Assembly (NCBI GenBank): GCA_902835305.1
Contig: CADFMD010000004.1
Coordinates: forward strand, 1-64,000
Reading direction: 5' to 3'
DNA length: 64,000 nt
Origin: Coriobacteriaceae bacterium
Lineage (GTDB): Bacteria > Actinomycetota > Coriobacteriia > Coriobacteriales > Coriobacteriaceae
Below, piece after piece: positions 59,194 through 64,000 of the stretch. Position numbers and translations under genes: made by a program. Numbering within the stretch: position 1 is the stretch's first letter; each line of letters opens with the position of its first letter. The notes under the pieces are model-generated. The model was not told the DNA's origin, ran no database searches, and was given only the letters and a program-made list of their open reading frames with translations.

Positions 59194-60579
59194 TTAGAGC
59201 TCCACGCTTTCGGCTCCGTTGATGGTCAGGTCGCGCTCGTAGAAGGCGGTGAGGGCGCGGATGGCGTACATCACGTCGCGCACGCCGCCGGTCTCGTAGC
59301 TCGAGTGCATGGCCAGCTGCGGCAGGCCCACGTCCACGGCATGCATGCTCGCCTGCATATTGGACAGATTGCCGAGCGTGGAGCCGCCGGCCATATCGCT
59401 CTTGTTGGCAAAGGCCTGCGTGGGCACGTCGGCGTCATCGCAGATAGCCTGGAACACCGCGCGGCTAAAGGCATCGGTGCAATAGTGCTGGTTGGCGGCT
59501 TCCTTGATGACGATGCCGCCGTTAAGCACAACCCGGTTGCGGGCATCGCACTTCTCGGCGTGGTTGGGGTGCACGGCATGCGCGTTGTCGCAGCTCACGA
59601 GCATCGAAGCGGCAAGTGCGCGGTGGTACGACTCGTCATCGAAGCCCAGCGACCCGTTGATGCGGCGCAGCGCGTCGGCCAAGAACGTCGACATGGCGCC
59701 CTGCTTGGTCTCGGAGCCAACCTCCTCGTTATCAAAGCAGCAAAAGACCGAAACGTCGTGCGCATTCTCGGCACCCAAAAATGCCTGCAGCGAGGTGTAG
59801 GCGCAGGCCAGGTCGTCGAGCTTGGGCGTCGAGATAAACTCGTCAGCCCAGCCCCAAATACGTGCATCCTGACGATTGACCAGGAACAGATCGCGACCCA
59901 AAATCTGATCGGGCTCAACGTCCAGCTCGTCGGCAATCAGGGCGTCAAAATCTCCCTGCTTAAGATCACCGGCGCTGATGAGCGGGCACAGGTCGACGGC
60001 GCGATTGGGAGCAAAGCCCTCGTTAACGCCGCGGTTCATATGGATAGCAAGACTCGGAATGATAGCGACCTCGCGCTCGGTGGCGAGCAGGCGGCTCTCA
60101 ATACGGTCGCCCTCGCGCACCAGCACGCGGCCCGCGAGCGCCAGCGGGCGGTCGAACCAGGTGTAGTCGATCATGCCGCCGTAGGCCTCGGTGTTCAGGC
60201 GCAGCATCTCGCCCGCACCGTCGAGCTCGGGCACGGCCTTGACCTTAAACGTCGGCGAGTCGCTGTGCGACGCCGTGAGCTGAAAATGATAGTCACCGGC
60301 AACGCCGTCCTCGCCCCACGTCGCGGCCAGGTCCTCGCCCACCTTAAAGGCAACGACGCTCGAGGTGTTGCGCTGCGTGTAATAACGCCCGCCCGGTTCG
60401 ATATCCCACGCCGCATTCTCGGGCAGGTAGGTAAAGCCCGCCTCGTCGAGCTCGGCCATAATGGTCGCCGCCGTATGGAACATGCTGGGGCATGCCTCGA
60501 TAAAGTCGATAAGGTCGTTGGCGGCCTCGATATCGTCGGCCGTCACATGCACGCGCTCGGGCGTTTCCTGATCCGTCAT
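59194..60579 (-). CDS. M18 family aspartyl aminopeptidase
   Basis: 461 residues from ATG 60579 (aaagggga site). It is a zinc exopeptidase, usually a dodecameric cytosolic enzyme that removes N-terminal Asp/Glu. FQLTASHSDSPTFKVK has the first ligand, DDLACAYTSLQAFL the bridging Asp, CFDNEEVGSETKQGA the catalytic Glu pair, and SCDNAHAVHPNHAEKCD the final region. Length is close to the family norm. Divergent from the hydrolase gene at 60741. Confidence 0.93.
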   Translation of the reverse strand: MTDQETPERVHVTADDIEAANDLIDFIEACPSMFHTAATIMAELDEAGFTYLPENAAWDIEPGGRYYTQRNTSSVVAFKVGEDLAATWGEDGVAGDYHFQLTASHSDSPTFKVKAVPELDGAGEMLRLNTEAYGGMIDYTWFDRPLALAGRVLVREGDRIESRLLATEREVAIIPSLAIHMNRGVNEGFAPNRAVDLCPLISAGDLKQGDFDALIADELDVEPDQILGRDLFLVNRQDARIWGWADEFISTPKLDDLACAYTSLQAFLGAENAHDVSVFCCFDNEEVGSETKQGAMSTFLADALRRINGSLGFDDESYHRALAASMLVSCDNAHAVHPNHAEKCDARNRVVLNGGIVIKEAANQHYCTDAFSRAVFQAICDDADVPTQAFANKSDMAGGSTLGNLSNMQASMHAVDVGLPQLAMHSSYETGGVRDVMYAIRALTAFYERDLTINGAESVEL

Positions 60580-60740
60580 GCTCTCCCCTTTCGCTGGGTT
60601 GATGGTCCCCTCCAGCATACCCCGCCACGCCAGTGCCGCACTCTTCATTCCGTGCTTAATTCCGCACCGCTCACCAAGTTGAGCCATCATGCCCGCGCTC
60701 CTTTTGCGACAATTGCGCTAACAGGACGAGAGGAGCCGTC

Positions 60741-61826
60741 ATGAAGCCACGTAACATTGCCATCGCCTGCGGTGTCGCGGGAGCCGCCGTCGGCCTTGCC
60801 GCTGCCACCGGCATCGTTTACCGCAAGCAAATCAAGTCCGTCGCGTCGCTCAAACGCTTGACCGACTATGCGGATGGCTATGACCTGTACGCAATCGACA
60901 TCGCCTACGGCTACGATCTTGATCGCATCATCGCCGCTGGCGTGTGCGACGACCAGGCCTACATCGATGCCGTGGTGGCGCAGGTGCTGCCCGGTGCGCC
61001 GGCACATGTCCAGGCGCCCCAGTTTGCCTGCAGCGCTTTTGCCGCCGTAGATGCCGAAGGCCGCGTGCGCACCGGTCGCAATTACGACTTTAAGGACGAC
61101 ACCTCGGCGCTGCTGGTGCGCAATCACCCACGCGGCGGCTATGCCTCCATCGGGTTTGCCGCCCTTAACAACCTGGGCGATAACACTCCGCTTGACTCCG
61201 TCGCCGGACGTGCCGCCGCACTCATGGGCCCGTTTGCCCAGCTCGACGGTGTTAACAAATGCGGCGTGTCCATTGCCGTACTCACTCTGGATTCCAAGCC
61301 CTGTGACCAGGACACGCAACGCCCCGTCATCAACACTTCGCTCGCCATCCGTCTGGTGCTCGACCGCGCGGCCACCACGCAGGAGGCCGTCGACCTGCTT
61401 TCTGCCTACGACATGCACGCCATGGCCGGACGCGACTATCACTTCTTTATCAACGACGCCGCCGGTGACGCGCGGGTGGTGGAGTGGGATCCGCGCGATC
61501 CCGACCGTGCATGCAAGGCGACGCCCGTACGCCAGGTCACGAACTTCTACGCCTGCTATGGCGACGAAGTGCTGCCCAACCAAAAGAATGGCGAGCTGGG
61601 CCATGGCAAAGAGCGCGCCATCGCCATCGCCGATGTCCTTGACGCCCATGTCGGTGCCCAGGACGAAACGATTGCCTGGGAAGCCCTGCGAGCCGCAGCG
61701 CAAGAGCCCAATCCGGAAGACATCACCAGCAATACGCAATGGTCGGTCGTCTTTGACAATACCGAGCCCGCTGCCGCCATCACGCTGCGCCGCCACTGGG
61801 GCAACGTCGATGCCTTCGCACTGTAA
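60741..61826 (+). CDS. Choloylglycine-hydrolase-family (linear amide) Ntn hydrolase
   Basis: 361 residues. The N-terminal hydrophobic helix IAIACGVAGAAVGLAAATGI (7-26) anchors or exports it. The conserved segment FACSAFAAVDAEGRVRTGRN then YDF places the probable N-terminal nucleophile at C97, so about 96 residues would be removed by processing if it follows the family. HAMAGRDYHFFINDAAGDARVVEWD is typical of the penicillin V acylase/bile salt hydrolase fold. It is not the classic cytosolic bile salt hydrolase, where Cys is residue 2. Start ATG at 60741 after gacgagagg. Confidence 0.8.
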   Translation: MKPRNIAIACGVAGAAVGLAAATGIVYRKQIKSVASLKRLTDYADGYDLYAIDIAYGYDLDRIIAAGVCDDQAYIDAVVAQVLPGAPAHVQAPQFACSAFAAVDAEGRVRTGRNYDFKDDTSALLVRNHPRGGYASIGFAALNNLGDNTPLDSVAGRAAALMGPFAQLDGVNKCGVSIAVLTLDSKPCDQDTQRPVINTSLAIRLVLDRAATTQEAVDLLSAYDMHAMAGRDYHFFINDAAGDARVVEWDPRDPDRACKATPVRQVTNFYACYGDEVLPNQKNGELGHGKERAIAIADVLDAHVGAQDETIAWEALRAAAQEPNPEDITSNTQWSVVFDNTEPAAAITLRRHWGNVDAFAL

Positions 61827-61894
61827 GGAGCCAGGCCCGTCGACCTTACGTTCCCTGACGTTGCTTACATTTCCATACGCTTGAGCTAACACGT

Positions 61895-61928
61895 TTTACC
61901 CCCGTATCAACAGTGTGCGGGGGTAAAC
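61895..61928 (+). terminator. Hairpin between hydrolase and pfkA
   Basis: Stem tttaccccc (61895-61903) with gggggtaaa (61919-61927). No long T-run follows, but the position is right for termination. Confidence 0.6.
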
Positions 61929-61965
61929 TTATGCGCATGTTATAACTTGCCCGGAAGGATTCACC

Positions 61966-63045
61966 ATGCTTAGGATCGGTCTTCTTACTAGTGGCGGCGA
62001 CTGCCAGGCGCTCAACGCCACCATGCGCGGCATTGTCAAAACGCTTATGACCAATAGCGAAGAGCCTATCGAGATTTATGGCTTTGAGGACGGCTATCAG
62101 GGCCTTATCTACAGCAGGTTCCGCGTCATGACGCCCGCCGATTTTAGCGGTATCCTCACCCGCGGCGGCACCATCCTGGGCACGAGTCGCACACCGTTCA
62201 AGCGTCTGGATACCCCCGAGACCGATGGTGTCGAGAAGGTGCCGGCGATGGTCCACACCTATCATAAGCTGCAGCTCGACTGCCTGTTTATGCTGGGCGG
62301 TAACGGCTCCACCAAGACCGCCAACCGCCTGCGCGAAGAGGGCCTCAACGTTATCGCCCTGCCCAAGACCATCGATAACGACACCTGGGGCACCGAGCTG
62401 ACGTTTGGCTTTACGAGCGCCATCGACGTCGCCACCAAGTGCATCGACGACATTCACACCACCGCCTCGAGTCACGGCCGCGTGTTCGTTATCGAGATCA
62501 TGGGCCACAAGGTTGGCTGGATCCCGCTGTACGCCGGCGTCGCGGGCGGCGCGGATGTCATCTTGATTCCCGAGATCCCCTACGACATGGACAACGTCAT
62601 CAAGACCATCGAGCATCGTATGGAGACCGGCAGCCGCTTTACCATCGTGGCCGTCGCCGAGGGCGCTATCTCCAAGGAGGACGCGGCGCTGTCCAAGAAG
62701 GAATACAAGAAGAAGCTTGCCGAGCGCACGAGCCCGTCGATCGTCTACGACATCGCCAAGGAGATTGAGGCCAAGACCGGTCGCGAGACCCGCGTCGCCA
62801 TCCCCGGCCACACGCAGCGCGGCGGCCAGCCCGATGCCCAGGATCGCATCTTTGCGACCCAGTGCGGCGTCGAGGCCGCGCTTGGCTGCCTGCGCGGCGA
62901 GTTTGGCTACATGATTGCCCTGCGTGACGGCAAGATGTGCCACATGCCGCTCGAGAAGGTCGCCGGCAAGCTCAAGTTTGTCGACCCCCAGAGCGACCTG
63001 GTGCGCGAGGCCAAGGCGTTGGGCATCAGCTTCGGCGACGAATAG
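61966..63045 (+). CDS. pfkA: 6-phosphofructokinase
   Basis: Commits fructose 6-phosphate to glycolysis. 359 residues with LLTSGGDCQALNATMRG (phosphate donor site), GGNGSTKTANRL (111-122) and PKTIDNDTWGTELTFGF (133-149). The residue matching E. coli G104 is Gly (ATP-type), but the position matching G124 is Lys134, as in pyrophosphate-dependent and actinobacterial group III enzymes. The Asp before that Gly is replaced by Asn113. Donor therefore uncertain, most like the ATP-using group III. Start ATG at 61966 after ggaagga. Confidence 0.92.
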   Translation: MLRIGLLTSGGDCQALNATMRGIVKTLMTNSEEPIEIYGFEDGYQGLIYSRFRVMTPADFSGILTRGGTILGTSRTPFKRLDTPETDGVEKVPAMVHTYHKLQLDCLFMLGGNGSTKTANRLREEGLNVIALPKTIDNDTWGTELTFGFTSAIDVATKCIDDIHTTASSHGRVFVIEIMGHKVGWIPLYAGVAGGADVILIPEIPYDMDNVIKTIEHRMETGSRFTIVAVAEGAISKEDAALSKKEYKKKLAERTSPSIVYDIAKEIEAKTGRETRVAIPGHTQRGGQPDAQDRIFATQCGVEAALGCLRGEFGYMIALRDGKMCHMPLEKVAGKLKFVDPQSDLVREAKALGISFGDE

Positions 63046-63068
63046 CCTCGGCTGGAATCCACCCCATC

Positions 63069-63165
63069 GGGCCCTCCGACCCCGCCCGACGTATTTCGAT
63101 TTGGCTCCTCCCTTGACTCCGTCAAAGGTCGCCAATCGAAATCGTCGGGCGGGGTCGGAGGGCCC
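63069..63165. repeat. Long nested hairpin after pfkA
   Basis: Perfect 22-bp arms (63069-63090 with 63144-63165, core cctccgaccccgcccgac) and an inner stem atttcgatt (63093-63101) with aatcgaaat (63134-63142). It resembles the two groESL-flanking hairpins in architecture but not in sequence. Confidence 0.85.
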
Positions 63166-63226
63166 TGCGTTTACATACTCGCCGGGGCTATTCGTCTTCT
63201 TGCTGCGGGTGCCTGGGCTGGAATTG

Positions 63227-63293
63227 AGTTGCGGTGAAATAGTTCCTGCTTAGTCCGCAAATGGCTGAATCCAAAAACTATTCCACCGCAACT
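63227..63293. repeat. 'ttgcggtga-atagttcc' hairpin, copy 2
   Basis: agttgcggtgaaatagttcc at 63227-63246 pairs with aactattccaccgcaact (63276-63293), with one mismatch. The half-site is shared with the hairpin at 55814. From 63294 to 63478 I see no gene; the words gctaccggt recur at about 63362 and 63417. Confidence 0.82.
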
Positions 63294-63478
63294 TACTGAG
63301 TGGGGGCTCTTGGCTGCTACTTGCACTGACATTTGTCCCAAAATGGCTGGTCGTTAGGGATTGCTACCGGTAGTTGCGGTAGGGTTGGGGCAGATTCTAA
63401 CTAGAAATGGTGGTCGCTACCGGTTGTTCTCGGCATACTCGGCTCATTCGATTCGACCATCAAACGAAAGGAACCACC

Positions 63479-64000
63479 ATGGATCTTGCGATGGCACAGC
63501 GCCTCGTCGATCGCCGTAAAGCTGCCGGCCTTTCTCAGGAGGCGCTTGCTGCCCAGCTGGGCGTAAGCCGCCAGGCTGTTAGTAAATGGGAGCGCAGCGA
63601 GTCCTCACCCGATACCGATAACCTCATTGCGCTCGCCGCGCTGTATGACGTGTCGTTGGACGAGCTGTTATATGGGGAGGCGGCCAACGATGCCGACGAC
63701 CTGAAGGACGGTAGCGCCGACACCGAGACGGCGGATGTGGCTGACGAGGCTGAAGATTCTGCCGAGCACGCCGATTGCGGCGACAAACCACTTGTCGATA
63801 TTTCCCTCGCGCGCGGTATCCACGTCATTGATCCCAATAAAGGCGAGGAAGTCCATGTTGGCTGGAGCGGCATCCATGTGACCAACGAGCGCAAGGGCGA
63901 AGAGGTGCATGTGGGGCCGGACGGCGTGCATATCGATACGCTTGAGGACGATGGACATAGCGTACGCACCAATGACGACGGCACCGTCACCATCGACGGC
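63479..64000 (+). CDS. XRE-family regulator with repeated beta C-terminal domain (partial)
   Basis: 174 codons visible, open at the window end. The N-terminal helix-turn-helix is AQRLVDRRKAAGLSQEALAA then QLGVSRQAVSKWERSESSPD (7-46). An acidic linker follows (about 68-100). The C-terminal part contains two similar stretches, KGEEVHVGWSGIHV and KGEEVHVGPDGVHI, that look like repeated beta hairpins. This layout resembles XRE regulators with an adhesin-like or DUF4097-type tail in gut bacteria. Start ATG at 63479 after gaaaggaacc. Confidence 0.82.
   Translation, partial: MDLAMAQRLVDRRKAAGLSQEALAAQLGVSRQAVSKWERSESSPDTDNLIALAALYDVSLDELLYGEAANDADDLKDGSADTETADVADEAEDSAEHADCGDKPLVDISLARGIHVIDPNKGEEVHVGWSGIHVTNERKGEEVHVGPDGVHIDTLEDDGHSVRTNDDGTVTIDG

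Overview
The window is a 64 kb piece of a GC-rich bacterial chromosome. The gene set fits a gut actinobacterium of the class Coriobacteriia, most likely Collinsella or a close relative. The main clues are a 1595-residue two-ATPase acyl-CoA dehydratase activase, a fused ECF ATPase, an OPT transporter, an M18 peptidase, a DUF6020-type membrane protein and the overall base composition. This assignment is inference; there is no rRNA in the window to test it. No complete prophage, plasmid backbone or CRISPR array is present. Mobile traces are an IS30-like transposase fragment and a tRNA-Val gene whose 3' end is repeated twice more downstream.

Layout. 0-1.2 kb: IS30-like remnant, a 40-bp perfect palindrome, tRNA-Val(UAC) and three tandem tRNA-tail/terminator modules. 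1.2-6.3 kb: arginine operon argC-argJ-argB-argD (minus strand) with two ArgR-like boxes in front. 6.3-7.3 kb: two tandem FMN-binding split-barrel proteins. 7.3-10.8 kb: an ECF riboflavin importer (S component, fused double ATPase, T component) behind an FMN riboswitch. 11.1-13.6 kb: groES-groEL, bracketed on both sides by very long hairpins. 13.7-17 kb: two divergent amidohydrolases. 17-22.3 kb: a zinc-ribbon membrane protein, a YitT protein, the amaP/DUF2273/asp23 envelope operon and YebC. 22.4-27.6 kb: a large membrane protein, lgt, a NifU-domain protein, dCMP deaminase and coaX. 27.8-31.4 kb: an OPT transporter, a DUF389 protein carrying an EF-hand loop and a small anchored protein. 31.9-37.5 kb: a TetR regulator followed by the giant activase.

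37.5-43 kb: a possible 41-residue holin-like toxin, a HAD phosphatase, a PII C-terminal remnant, a CmpB-type membrane protein, an HD protein and a divergent DXS-like enzyme. 43-47.7 kb: an array of three hairpins, then a polar amino-acid ABC transporter and a class I amidotransferase. 47.8-51.3 kb: a visibly more AT-rich block with an ABC-2 exporter, an XRE regulator and a DUF2975 protein. 51.5-57.9 kb: an Hpt protein, a GGDEF-REC-HD-GYP protein, an alpha/beta hydrolase, a radical SAM protein, SEC-C methionine aminopeptidase and a 2-hydroxyacid dehydrogenase. 58-64 kb: a PIN/RelB-like toxin-antitoxin pair, M18 aminopeptidase, a choloylglycine-hydrolase-family enzyme, 6-phosphofructokinase and a partial XRE regulator.

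The main non-coding theme is the number and variety of intergenic inverted repeats: a dispersed 'cctgtccc' hairpin family, three architecture-matched giant hairpins, a three-unit array with an 80-81 bp period, and two copies of a 'ttgcggtga-atagtt' hairpin. The least-explained items are the giant activase operon, the DXS-like enzyme that appears to lack the usual phosphate-binding signatures, the small toxin-like ORF and these hairpin families.
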